A stretch of 40,263 nt of DNA, from positions 1 to 40,263 of the forward strand of contig JAABRO010000026.1 of assembly GCA_011390885.1 (NCBI GenBank), given 5' to 3'. Made by a program: the position numbers and the translations under genes. The notes beneath the pieces were generated by a model. The model was not told where the DNA came from, ran no database searches, and worked only from the letters and a program-made list of their open reading frames with translations. The stretch comes from Gemmatimonas sp. (GTDB taxonomy: Bacteria; Gemmatimonadota; Gemmatimonadetes; Gemmatimonadales; Gemmatimonadaceae). Below, piece by piece: positions 7,152-16,107 of this stretch; position 1 is the stretch's first letter, and each line of letters starts with the position of its first letter.

Positions 7152-8176
7152 CGGAGTGGTTGCGCCAGGCGATCGCCTATCCCGCACTGCTGCTCGGCGG
7201 CGTCGAGTTCGCGCGGCCGTGGCTGCTCACGCTGCTGCTGCTCCTGCCGGCGTGGATCTGGTGGCAGCGGCGGCATCATCCGCGTGCGCTCACCTTCTCG
7301 CGGGCGGGCACGCTGGCGGCCGCGCCGCGTCGTGCCTCCCGCATCGCGAAGCTGGCGCCGTGGCTGCGCTGGCTCGCGATCGCCGGCGTGATCGTGGCGC
7401 TCGCGCAGCCGCGCACGGGGGCGAGCGCGCAGAACGTGACGACGGACGGCATCGACATCGCGCTCGTGATCGACATCTCGAGCTCCATGCTGGCGGAAGA
7501 CTTCCAGCCGAAGAACCGCATGGAGGTCGCCAAGGATCGCGCGAAGGCGTTCGTCACCGGGCGCCGCAGCGATCGCATCGGCGTCGTGGCCTTTTCGGGC
7601 GAGGCGCTCACGCAGGTGCCGCTCACCACCGACTATCCGGTGGTGCTCACCGCCATCGAGAACCTGCAGCCGGGGTTGCTCGAGGACGGCACCGCGATCG
7701 GCACGGCCATTGCCACGGCGGCGAACCGGCTGCGCAGCGCCGACGGCCGCTCGCGGGTGCTGCTGCTGCTCACCGATGGCGAGAACAACCGCGGCGCGAT
7801 CGACCCGCGCACGGCGGCGCAGGCGGCGGCGGCCTTCGGCATTCGCATCTACGCCATCGGCATCGGCTCGGAAGGCATGGCGCCCACGCCTGTCGGGCGG
7901 GGGCTCTTCGGCCTGCGCTACGAGAACCGGCCGGTGCGCATCGACGAGGCGCTGCTCACGGAAATCGCGGAGGGCTCCGGGGGCCGGTACTTCCGCGCGC
8001 TCGACGGCGTGGCACTGCAGCGCATCTTCGAACAGATCGACCTGCTCGAGCGATCCCCCGTCGAGGCGCGCAGCTACGTGCGCTACACCGAGCGATTCCA
8101 GTGGCCGCTCGCGTTCGCCATCGCCGCGCTGCTCGGCGAGGTCTGGCTCGTGGCGTGGCGGGGGGTGCTGCCGTGA
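7148..8176 (+). CDS. batA: BatA-type VWA membrane protein
   Basis: This is a membrane-anchored von Willebrand factor A protein of the aerotolerance (Bat) family. Hydrophobic segments lie at about residues 22-40 and 70-86 and near the C-terminus (about 315-335). Between them is the VWA domain with a complete metal-ion site: DISSS (Asp109, Ser111, Ser113), a central Thr in the GTAIG region, and LLLTDGENN. At 342 residues it matches BatA length. BatA and BatB proteins are thought to form a complex on the periplasmic side; in Bacteroides and Francisella they affect stress tolerance, although the original oxygen-tolerance claim has been disputed. It overlaps the preceding gene by 4 nt and is followed by the only real gap (46 nt) in the thirteen-gene run. 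Confidence 0.9.
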   Translation: MTEWLRQAIAYPALLLGGVEFARPWLLTLLLLLPAWIWWQRRHHPRALTFSRAGTLAAAPRRASRIAKLAPWLRWLAIAGVIVALAQPRTGASAQNVTTDGIDIALVIDISSSMLAEDFQPKNRMEVAKDRAKAFVTGRRSDRIGVVAFSGEALTQVPLTTDYPVVLTAIENLQPGLLEDGTAIGTAIATAANRLRSADGRSRVLLLLTDGENNRGAIDPRTAAQAAAAFGIRIYAIGIGSEGMAPTPVGRGLFGLRYENRPVRIDEALLTEIAEGSGGRYFRALDGVALQRIFEQIDLLERSPVEARSYVRYTERFQWPLAFAIAALLGEVWLVAWRGVLP

Positions 8177-8222
8177 CGCGGCGTGCTGACGCTGTCCGGA
8201 CCGCGCATCGTGGAGCGATGGC

Positions 8223-9923
8223 ATGACGCCCGACGCGATCCGACTCGACGTGTCGTGGCCGCTGGCCGTGGCGCTCGTGCTGCTGCTGCCGCTCGCCATG
8301 GGGGCCGCGCTCGCATGGCAGCAGCGACGCCGGACCGCGCGGTTGGCGCGCTACGCGCATGCCGACGCGCTGGCGCGCCTTGGCGCACGCCCTGCGGCCT
8401 CTCGCGGGCGGATGCTGCGCCTCACGCTCGTTGCCGCGCTCGCTGGCATCGCCCTCGTCGGGCCGCGTTGGGGCACGCACGAGGCGCTCGAGTCGCGCCG
8501 CGGCCTCGACATTGCCGTGGCTCTCGACGCGTCGCTGTCCATGATGGCCCGCGATGAACGCCCGTCACGACTCGAGCGCATGAAGCAGGAGGTGCGCCGC
8601 TTGCGCGCCTCCTCGCGCGCGGACCGGCTGGCGATCATCGCCTTCGCCGGCCGCAGCTACATCCTGTCGCCGCTCACCGCCGATGAGGGCGCGATCGAGT
8701 TGTATCTCGAGAACCTCTCGCCGGAGAGCGTGGGGCAGGCGGGCACGTCGCTCGCGCGCACGATTCGCCAGGGCATCGAACTGCTGGGCGCCTCCAGCGG
8801 CAACGCCGACCGCGCGCTCGTGGTCATGAGCGATGGCGAGGCGTTCGAACCCGTCGAGGATGTGCGGGCCGCCGCCGCGGCCGCCGCGGAGCAGGGCATC
8901 CTGCTCGTGACGGTGGGCTTCGGGTCGCTCGAGGGGAGCACGATCCCCGAAGTGTTCGGCAACACCGTACGCGAGAAGCGCGACGAACAGGGCGCCGTCG
9001 TGGTGACGCGCTACATGCCCGACCTGCTCTCCGCTGCCGCCGAAGCGGCGAATGGCGTGTTCATTTCGTCCGATGTCACGGACCGCGCCGGACGCGTGCG
9101 CGCCGCCTTCGCCTCGCTGCGCACCGAGCGCCGCACCGTGAGCGCGCGCGAGGATCACGTGGCACGCTTCACCTGGTTCCTGCTGCCGGCGCTGCTCCTG
9201 CTGCTGCTCGACACGTGGATCGCGACGCGTCCGCGTGCGGGGCGTGTCGGTCGCCAACCTGCGCGTGTGGCATCGAGTGGTGACACGCTCCGCTCCGCGG
9301 CCACGATCATTCTCGTCGCCACGGGGTTGCTCGGCGGATGCACGCGCCCGCCGGATCCCGCGCTGCGGCTCGAGCAGGGCGATGCGCTCGGTGCCGTGAG
9401 CGCCTACCGGGCGCTGGTCGCCACCGGGGACACCTCGTACGAGCTGCGCTACAACCTCGCGACGGCACTCCTCGCCGCCGACTCGCTGGTCGAGGCCACG
9501 GAGCTGTTCGAGAGCGTGCGACGCGCGACTGATGGTGACGTGCGCGCGCGCACGCGCTTCAACGAGGGGCTCGCCCGCCTCCTCGAAGCGCGCGCGGCCG
9601 GTGGGGACACCGCCGATCGCGCCTTCGCCGCGGCGCGTGAACTGTATCGCGCCTATCTCGGCGAGCGCTACGACGACGTCGACGGCAAGTGGAACTACGA
9701 GCTCGCGCTGCGCCCCCAGCCACCGATGGGCGGTGGTGGCGGCGGCGGGTCGGACAACGACGATGCGTCGGAGCAACCGGAAGACTCGCCGGCGTCGGGC
9801 CAGCTCGATCGTGCGCAGGCAGAGGCGCTGCTCAACAGCGCGGCGCGAGACGAGCGCGATGTGCAGGGCAAGCGCCAGCGCATGACGCGTCAGCCGCCGC
9901 CGCCCGGGGGACGCGACTGGTGA
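8223..9923 (+). CDS. BatB-BatC fusion: VWA membrane domain plus TPR domain
   Basis: The N-terminal part (residues 1-340) is a BatB-type protein. It has membrane segments at about 12-32 and 64-80, a VWA domain with an intact metal site DASLS (Asp102, Ser104, Ser106) and VMSDGE, and a membrane segment near 318-335. The C-terminal part (about 374-566) resembles BatC: TPR-like helices (LEQGDALGAVSAYRALVATG, YNLATALLAADSLVEATELF) and an acidic, glycine-rich tail. Between them is a hydrophobic stretch ending in LLGGC (Cys373), which looks exactly like a lipoprotein signal. There is no stop codon between the parts, so one chain is encoded. The ATG is preceded by GGAG at 8212-8215, 7 nt away. The stop overlaps the next gene by 4 nt. 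Confidence 0.88.
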   Translation: MTPDAIRLDVSWPLAVALVLLLPLAMGAALAWQQRRRTARLARYAHADALARLGARPAASRGRMLRLTLVAALAGIALVGPRWGTHEALESRRGLDIAVALDASLSMMARDERPSRLERMKQEVRRLRASSRADRLAIIAFAGRSYILSPLTADEGAIELYLENLSPESVGQAGTSLARTIRQGIELLGASSGNADRALVVMSDGEAFEPVEDVRAAAAAAAEQGILLVTVGFGSLEGSTIPEVFGNTVREKRDEQGAVVVTRYMPDLLSAAAEAANGVFISSDVTDRAGRVRAAFASLRTERRTVSAREDHVARFTWFLLPALLLLLLDTWIATRPRAGRVGRQPARVASSGDTLRSAATIILVATGLLGGCTRPPDPALRLEQGDALGAVSAYRALVATGDTSYELRYNLATALLAADSLVEATELFESVRRATDGDVRARTRFNEGLARLLEARAAGGDTADRAFAAARELYRAYLGERYDDVDGKWNYELALRPQPPMGGGGGGGSDNDDASEQPEDSPASGQLDRAQAEALLNSAARDERDVQGKRQRMTRQPPPPGGRDW

Positions 9924-12172
9924 GCGCGCGCACGCTGGCTGGTGTCGTCGCCGCCGCTCTGTTGGCGGGGCTGTGGCCGACGGCGGGCGCGGCGCAGTCG
10001 CGGTCGCCCGTCATTCAGCAGCGGGTGCGCCTCGATCCCTCGCAGCCCGTCGGCTTTCACGTGCTGATGACGCCGGACACCGTCTTCGTGGGCGAACAGG
10101 CCACGTACGAACTGGGCGTCTTCATCAGCGAGTCGGCGCAGCAGCGCATGCGGCGCAATCCCGAGGTCGTTCCTGCGGAGTTGCGCGGTGTGCTCGCCTA
10201 CGACCTCGGCGGTCCGCAGTCGCTTCCCGCGATTTCGCAGAACGGCGTGCGCAGCTTCCCGCACGTGCTGCAGCGCGCGCTCTTCCCGCTGGCGCCGGGA
10301 CGCCTCGAGATTCCGGCCTCGCAGCTCACGTACACGCTGCCGCGCAGCGCCAGCTTCTTCAGTCGCGAAGAGTCGGCCACGCTCCGCGCCTCCGATGTGG
10401 CCTTGTTCGTCAAGCCACTGCCGAACGCCGGCAAGCCGGCAGGGTTCAGCGGCGCGGTGGGGGTACTCTCGCTGCGCGCCTCGCTGTCTGCCCCGGAAGC
10501 GCGGGTGGGCGAGCCGGCCGTGCTCACGATGCGCGTCAGTGGGCGCGGCAACGTCAAGCTGTGGCCGCGCCCGGAGGTCGTCGCGCCGAACGCATCGCTC
10601 GTCGCGGCCGGCGAGCGCGTCTCGGTGGATACCAGCGGCCAGTTCGTGCGCGGCAGCAAGGAGTTCGACTGGCTGCTCACCCCCGAGCGGGAGGGCGAAC
10701 TCGCCATTCCGCCGGTGTCGTACCCGTTCTTCGATCCCTATGAAGCGGCGTATCGCACCGCGTCCAGCGATTCGATTCGTGTCGTGATCGCCACCGGTGA
10801 GTTCGTCGCCGCACCGAACGGTACCGTCGAGCGTGACGCGCTCGTGCTCCGCCGCAGCGATCGCGGACCGCTCGGTGCACCGCTCAGTCGGCATCCGCTC
10901 CTCTGGGCGCTGGTTGCGCTGGCCCCGCTGCCGGCAGTGCTGCGCGGTCGTCGCCGTCGTGCGGACCGCGCCATCGACGCCGGTCCCCACGCCGTGGTCG
11001 AGCCGGTCCGCCCCGATGCGCGCTCGCGCTCGATCGACGATCCGGTGCGGCACGCGCGTCACCTCGCATCGGAGGAACGCAAACGACTGCTGGCCGGACT
11101 CGCGGAGCGCCTCGCCACCACGACGCCGATGCTCGTCGAGCGTTCGGCGCTCGAGCGTCGCCTGCGCCGTCGCGGCGTGACCCGTGAGACCACGTCGCGC
11201 GTGATGCGGTTGCTCGCCGAACTCGATGCCGCCGCGTGGTCTCCCGATGCCGAGTTGGGAGCGGAGCACGCCGACCGTCTCACGCGCCGGCTCGATGAAC
11301 TGCTCGGTGCGGTGCGGGTCGAAGCGATCGGGGGGGGCAGCGCCGATGGTGCCAGCGCGGCGTCCGATGGTGCGGGGCGGGGCAGGCCGCGCGGTGGCCG
11401 CTCCCTCGGCGCGGTGCTGCTCGCGGTCGGCGCCGCGGCCGCGTTCGCGTCCCTCGCGCGCGTCGGCCCGCTGCATGCCAGCGCGCGGCAACCGGCCGAT
11501 TTCGGCGCGGCCGTCGCCGCCTTCGACGCGGGCGAGTACGCGAAGGCTTCGGCCGCGTTCCTCGCGCTCGCGGAGGCGCAGCCGCGACACGCCGACGCAT
11601 GGGCGAACGCGGGCACCGCCGCATGGGCGGCGCACGACACCGTCGCCGCGGTGCGCGGCTGGCAGCGCGCGATCCGCCTCGAACCGGCGGCTCGCGACGC
11701 TCGGGCGCATCTCGCGCTGCTCCCCACCGGCAGCTGGCAGGGAGTGGCATCGGTGCCGGCGGTGCGGCGCGATCTCGGCACGCTCGTCGCACTCGTTGCG
11801 TGGTGTCTGGGGTGGGTGCTGCTGGCCCTCGCCCGCCGCGCTCCAGTGCCCTTCCTGCCGAACGTCGGCGTCGTCCCCGTGCGGGTGGCCGGGGCGCTGC
11901 TGCTGGTGGGCGCCGGTGGCGTGGCGCTCTGGCAGGGTCGCCTCGAGCGACGCCTCGATGCCGCGCCGCTGTCGGTCGTCGCCGGGCTCGAACCGCTGCG
12001 CGTCGCGCCGGGCCGAGACGCGAACGTGTTCGGCGGCACCGCGCGCGGTGATGTCGTCGAACGCACCGCGGCACGGGTCGATGGGGCCACCGGGGTGGAG
12101 TGGATCGCTGTGCGGCACGCCGATGGGCGTGAAGGCTGGTTGCCGGCCGACGCGCTGGTGCCGCTGCAATGA
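9920..12172 (+). CDS. BatD-BatE fusion: BatD beta domains plus TPR and SH3-like domain
   Basis: After a signal peptide (residues 1-25) comes a BatD region of beta domains (LMTPDTVFVGEQATYELGVF; LSAPEARVGEPAVLTMRVSG). A membrane segment follows at about 322-342, then a cytoplasmic helical part. The second half looks like BatE: a hydrophobic segment at about 494-515, TPR repeats at about 527-600 (FDAGEYAKASAAFLALAEAQ), two membrane segments near 619-640 and 652-672, and an SH3-like end at about 692-750 (PGRDANVF, EWIAV, EGWLPADAL). BatD and BatE are usually separate genes. At 750 residues this is their sum. It probably presents BatD and TPR surfaces to the VWA proteins encoded just before. The GTG start overlaps the previous stop, and the stop overlaps mutL. 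Confidence 0.85.
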   Translation: MSARTLAGVVAAALLAGLWPTAGAAQSRSPVIQQRVRLDPSQPVGFHVLMTPDTVFVGEQATYELGVFISESAQQRMRRNPEVVPAELRGVLAYDLGGPQSLPAISQNGVRSFPHVLQRALFPLAPGRLEIPASQLTYTLPRSASFFSREESATLRASDVALFVKPLPNAGKPAGFSGAVGVLSLRASLSAPEARVGEPAVLTMRVSGRGNVKLWPRPEVVAPNASLVAAGERVSVDTSGQFVRGSKEFDWLLTPEREGELAIPPVSYPFFDPYEAAYRTASSDSIRVVIATGEFVAAPNGTVERDALVLRRSDRGPLGAPLSRHPLLWALVALAPLPAVLRGRRRRADRAIDAGPHAVVEPVRPDARSRSIDDPVRHARHLASEERKRLLAGLAERLATTTPMLVERSALERRLRRRGVTRETTSRVMRLLAELDAAAWSPDAELGAEHADRLTRRLDELLGAVRVEAIGGGSADGASAASDGAGRGRPRGGRSLGAVLLAVGAAAAFASLARVGPLHASARQPADFGAAVAAFDAGEYAKASAAFLALAEAQPRHADAWANAGTAAWAAHDTVAAVRGWQRAIRLEPAARDARAHLALLPTGSWQGVASVPAVRRDLGTLVALVAWCLGWVLLALARRAPVPFLPNVGVVPVRVAGALLLVGAGGVALWQGRLERRLDAAPLSVVAGLEPLRVAPGRDANVFGGTARGDVVERTAARVDGATGVEWIAVRHADGREGWLPADALVPLQ

Positions 12173-14022
12173 GCAGCACCGCGCGCATTCGCGTGCTCAG
12201 CGGGCCCGTCGCCGACCAGATCGCCGCGGGCGAGGTGGTCGAGCGGCCCGCGTCGGTCGTGAAGGAACTCGTGGAGAACGCGCTCGACGCGGGCGCGACC
12301 ACGATCGACGTCACCATCGAAGACGGCGGCCGCGCGCTCATCCGTGTGGCCGACGATGGCAGCGGCATGGGACGCGACGACGCCGTGCTCGCACTCGAGC
12401 GCCACGCCACCAGCAAGATCACCACCGCCGCCGACCTCGTGGGCGTGGCCAGCTTCGGCTTCCGTGGCGAAGCGCTGCCGGCAATCGCGTCCGTGTCGGA
12501 GTTCGCCGTGGAGACGGCACCCGAGGACGGCATCGGCACGGCGGTGCGGGGAAGCGGCGGCGTCATCGCGAGCGTGGAGCAGATCGCGCGCCGTCGCGGC
12601 ACGACGGTGCTGGTGCAGCGGCTGTTCCACAACACACCCGCGCGCCGCAAGTTTCTCAAGGGCGCGCGCAGCGAATGGCGCGCGATCGTGGAGACGCTCG
12701 GCCACATCGCAGTCCTGCGCCGCGATGTGCACTTCGTCGTGCGGCACGATGGCAAGGTCGGGCTCGACCTGCCGGCCGCGCCGTCGCTGCGCGCCCGCCT
12801 CGCGGCGCTCTGGGGCGCCGACGCCATCGATCGCTTCGTCGACGTCGACGATGTCTACGGGGTGCTGCACCTGCGTGGCCTCATCGAGCGTCCCGCCGAC
12901 GTGGGCACGCGGGCGCGGCGCGTGCTGCTCGTCATCAATGGACGTGTGGTGCGCGATGCAGGCATCATGCGTGCGGCCGAGGCGGCCTATCGCTCCACGC
13001 TCCCCGCCGGACTGCGCCCGTCGCTCGTGCTCGATCTCACCCTGCCGGCCGGCGACGTCGACGTGAACGTGCACCCGGCCAAGGCGGAAGTGCGGCTCAA
13101 CGAGCGCTGGCCCACGGAGCGCGCCGTCGAGCACATCGTGCGGCGCGCCCTCGGTGGGTTCGACGCCGCGGCCGGCATCGGCGGATGGCGCACCTGGACC
13201 CCGGGCGGTGACACCGGTGCGGGTCCGCGCGGCGATCGCGCCGACGGCATCGAGCCGTGGATGCTGCGCGTCCCCACCGCCGTCGATCCGGAAGGGCTCT
13301 TCGCCACCCGCACCACCGACGCACCGATCACCGACACACCGCCCGCCGACGCACCGCCGGCGAGCGCGACGCACACCGCGGCGCCATTGGACTCACAGCC
13401 GTCCGCCAACCCCACGGCGGCACCCGCGTCCACGACAGCGGCCGACGACATCGTCGTCCCGCCGCTCATGCAGCTGCGTCGCACGTACCTCATGTTCGAG
13501 CATGCCGACGGCGTCGTGCTCATCGATCAGCACGCCGCGCACGAGCGCGTGCTGTACGAACGCTTCCTGCACACCATGCACAGCGGCGCCATGCCGGCGC
13601 AGCGGCTGCTTTTCCCCCTCACGCTGCACCTCTCCGCCGCCGAGGCCGATGCCTTCGAGCTGGCGGCCGAGGCCTTCGCCGCGCTCGGCTTCGAGGTGGA
13701 ATCGTTCGGCGGTCACACATTGCTCGTGCAGGCCGTGCCCATGCCGCATCCGCGCTTCGACGCCGAACGCTGCCTGCGCGACACGCTCGCCGCGCTGGCG
13801 GGCGATCGTGGTCCGTCCGACGCGGCGCGGCACGAGCGCCTCGCCTCCACGGTCGCCTGCAAGGCGGCGGTGAAGGCCGGCGACGCCCTGTCACCCGGCG
13901 AGATGCGCGCGCTCTACCTCGATCTCGCGCGCACCACCCTGCCGGCCAACGACGTGCACGGGCGCGCCGTGATCGTGCGCCTCTCGTGGGACGAGCTCGA
14001 TCGGCGCTTCGGCCGCAGCTGA
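12169..14022 (+). CDS. mutL: DNA mismatch repair protein MutL
   Basis: MutL is the GHKL-ATPase matchmaker of mismatch repair. The N-terminal ATPase motifs are complete: IAAGEVVERP, ELVENALDAGA, DDGSGM, HATSKI and GFRGEAL within the first 110 residues. After a Pro/Ala/Thr-rich linker (about 370-430), the C-terminal domain carries the endonuclease metal motif DQHAAHERVLYE starting at Asp453, so this is the nicking type found in bacteria without MutH. Of the accessory metal motifs, ACK and a terminal FGR are present, but the usual CPHGRP is DVHGRA (595-600), with Asp where Cys is normal. Length 617 is typical. It overlaps the Bat fusion gene by 4 nt, and miaA follows 4 nt downstream, a widespread mutL-miaA pairing. 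Confidence 0.97.
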   Translation: MSSTARIRVLSGPVADQIAAGEVVERPASVVKELVENALDAGATTIDVTIEDGGRALIRVADDGSGMGRDDAVLALERHATSKITTAADLVGVASFGFRGEALPAIASVSEFAVETAPEDGIGTAVRGSGGVIASVEQIARRRGTTVLVQRLFHNTPARRKFLKGARSEWRAIVETLGHIAVLRRDVHFVVRHDGKVGLDLPAAPSLRARLAALWGADAIDRFVDVDDVYGVLHLRGLIERPADVGTRARRVLLVINGRVVRDAGIMRAAEAAYRSTLPAGLRPSLVLDLTLPAGDVDVNVHPAKAEVRLNERWPTERAVEHIVRRALGGFDAAAGIGGWRTWTPGGDTGAGPRGDRADGIEPWMLRVPTAVDPEGLFATRTTDAPITDTPPADAPPASATHTAAPLDSQPSANPTAAPASTTAADDIVVPPLMQLRRTYLMFEHADGVVLIDQHAAHERVLYERFLHTMHSGAMPAQRLLFPLTLHLSAAEADAFELAAEAFAALGFEVESFGGHTLLVQAVPMPHPRFDAERCLRDTLAALAGDRGPSDAARHERLASTVACKAAVKAGDALSPGEMRALYLDLARTTLPANDVHGRAVIVRLSWDELDRRFGRS

Positions 14023-14026
14023 CGGC

Positions 14027-14971
14027 ATGGCCCCGGTGCACTCGACGTCCGAGCCGGCGGTCCCGGTCATCTGTGGCCCCACGGCGTCCGGCAAGTCGGC
14101 GCTGGCGATGCGACTCGCCGACGAGGCGCCCGTCACGATCATCAGCGCCGATTCGCGGCAGCTGTACCAGGGCTTCGACATCGGCACCGCCAAGCCAACG
14201 CCACAGGAGCAGGCCCGCGTCCCGCACGTCGGCATCGACGTGGCGGCGCCCACCGAGCGCTGGTCGGCGTGGCGCTGGGCGGTGATGGCGCGCTCGGCGA
14301 TCCGCGAGGCGCGCGCCGCCGGCCGAGTGCCCGTGGTGGTCGGGGGCACCGGGTTCTACATCCGGGCGCTGGTCGCCCCGCTCGCGAGCGTGCCCACGCT
14401 CGACGCACCCCGACAGGCGGCGCTCTCGACCTGGCTCGACACGCTTCCGCACGAGGAGCTGCGGCGCTGGTGCACGGTGCTAGATCCGGAGCGCGCCGCG
14501 CGGGGCCCGGTGCAGTGGCGGCGCGCCATCGAGGTGGCGCTGCTCACGGGCACGCCGCTCTCCACCTGGCATCGGCGCGATGCGGGCGACACCGCGCCGC
14601 TCGCCGTCCACTATCTTGTGGTGGATCCGGGGCCGTCGCTGGCGCACCGCATCGAGGCACGCGTGCATGCGATGCTCGACGCTGGCTGGGTGCTCGAGGT
14701 CGCGAACCTGCTGGCCCGGATTCCGCCCACCGCGCCCGCGTGGCAGTCCACCGGGTACGATGCGGTGCGCGCGCACGTCGAGGGACACGTCTCGCTGGCA
14801 GACGCGACCTCGCGCGTGATCGTGGACACGCGCCAGTACGCGAAGCGGCAGCGCACCTGGTTTCGGCATCAGCTCCAGGAAGGTGCGGTCACGCGCCTTT
14901 CGCCCATCGACCCCGACGCAATCGAACGTGTGCTCGCCTGGTGGCGTGCCGCCTCTGGAGACCTCGTGTGA
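14027..14971 (+). CDS. miaA: tRNA dimethylallyltransferase
   Basis: MiaA adds a dimethylallyl group to A37 of tRNAs that read UNN codons. The P-loop GPTASGKSAL lies near residue 15, followed by the substrate motif ISADSRQLYQGFDIGTAKPT and VVVGGTGFYIRAL. The tRNA-binding end has DTRQYAKRQRTWFR. The 314-residue length is normal. The ATG at 14027 is 4 nt after the mutL stop, and the TGA overlaps the GTG of bshA. No unusual residues were noticed in the motifs. Confidence 0.97.
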   Translation: MAPVHSTSEPAVPVICGPTASGKSALAMRLADEAPVTIISADSRQLYQGFDIGTAKPTPQEQARVPHVGIDVAAPTERWSAWRWAVMARSAIREARAAGRVPVVVGGTGFYIRALVAPLASVPTLDAPRQAALSTWLDTLPHEELRRWCTVLDPERAARGPVQWRRAIEVALLTGTPLSTWHRRDAGDTAPLAVHYLVVDPGPSLAHRIEARVHAMLDAGWVLEVANLLARIPPTAPAWQSTGYDAVRAHVEGHVSLADATSRVIVDTRQYAKRQRTWFRHQLQEGAVTRLSPIDPDAIERVLAWWRAASGDLV

Positions 14972-16107
14972 AGATCGGAATCACCTGCTATCCCACGTAC
15001 GGCGGATCGGGCGCCGTGGCGACCGAACTGGGCATCGCGCTCGCCGCGCGAGGTCACGAGGTGCATTTCATCACGTACCAGCAGCCGTTCCGGCTGCCGA
15101 ACTTCCTGCCACGGGTCTACTTCCACGAGGTGGAGGTCGGACGGTATCCGCTCTTCGAGTTCCCGCCGTACGACCTCGCGCTCGCGGTGAAGATGCACGA
15201 GGTGGTGCGCGATCACGGGCTCGAGGTGCTCCACTGCCACTACGCGATTCCGCATGCGACCAGCGCGTGGATTGCGCGCGAGATGCTGCACGAATCCGGG
15301 CAGGACGTGAAGGTCGTGACCACGCTCCACGGCACCGACATCACCATCGTGGGCCAGGAGCGCTCGTTCTTCACGATCACCAAGTTCTCGATCGAGAAGT
15401 CGGACGCCGTCACTGCCGTCTCGGACTACCTCAGGGACGAGACCTTCAAGGCGTTCGGCTGCACGGGGTGCGAGGTGGAGGTCATTCACAACTTCATCGA
15501 CCCGGCGCTCTTCGCGCGCGCTGCCCACCCGTCGCCGTTCCCCGACGCCGTCGCCGCCGGCAAGCGCGTGCTCATGCACATCTCGAACTTCCGGGCCGTC
15601 AAGCGTGTGCGCGACGTGGTGCGTGTGTTCGCGAAGGTGCGCGCCGCGTTGCCGTGCATCCTCGTCATGGTCGGTGATGGCCCCGAACGCGTCGAGGCGG
15701 AGGACGAGGCGCGCGACCTTGGTGTGCACGCCGACGTGCGTTTCCTCGGCAAGATCGACTCGGTCGCGCCGCTGCTCGCAGGCGCCGATCTCTTCCTGTT
15801 GCCAAGCCAGTCGGAATCGTTCGGCCTGAGCGCCCTCGAGGCGCTGGCCTGCGGCGTGCCCGTGGTGGCCAGCCGGGTGGGCGGGGTGCCCGAAGTCGTG
15901 CGCCACGGAGAGACGGGGTGGCTCTGCGATCTCGGCGACGTCGAGGCGATGGCCACGGCGGCGATCCACGTGCTGTCCGACGCGGCCCGATGGCAGGCGG
16001 CGAGCGAGGCGGCCGCGGCCGACGCGCGCGCGCGCTTTGCCGAGCGGGACGTCGTCGCGCAGTACGAGTCGCTCTATGAACGCACCCTTGCCTCGGTACG
16101 GGCATGA
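14968..16107 (+). CDS. bshA: N-acetyl-alpha-D-glucosaminyl L-malate synthase (bacillithiol synthesis)
   Basis: BshA joins UDP-GlcNAc and L-malate in the first step of bacillithiol synthesis. The 379-residue protein starts KIGITCYPTYGGSGAVATEL, the typical BshA beginning, and continues with GHEVHFITYQQPFR and the GT4 features HGTDITIVG, SNFRAVKR and SESFGLSALEALACGVPVV. BshA is distinguished from other GT-B glycosyltransferases by this N-terminal part, which I recognise closely. The GTG start overlaps miaA. No bshB or bshC is visible in the window, so the rest of the pathway would have to be elsewhere. Confidence 0.92.
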   Translation: MKIGITCYPTYGGSGAVATELGIALAARGHEVHFITYQQPFRLPNFLPRVYFHEVEVGRYPLFEFPPYDLALAVKMHEVVRDHGLEVLHCHYAIPHATSAWIAREMLHESGQDVKVVTTLHGTDITIVGQERSFFTITKFSIEKSDAVTAVSDYLRDETFKAFGCTGCEVEVIHNFIDPALFARAAHPSPFPDAVAAGKRVLMHISNFRAVKRVRDVVRVFAKVRAALPCILVMVGDGPERVEAEDEARDLGVHADVRFLGKIDSVAPLLAGADLFLLPSQSESFGLSALEALACGVPVVASRVGGVPEVVRHGETGWLCDLGDVEAMATAAIHVLSDAARWQAASEAAAADARARFAERDVVAQYESLYERTLASVRA

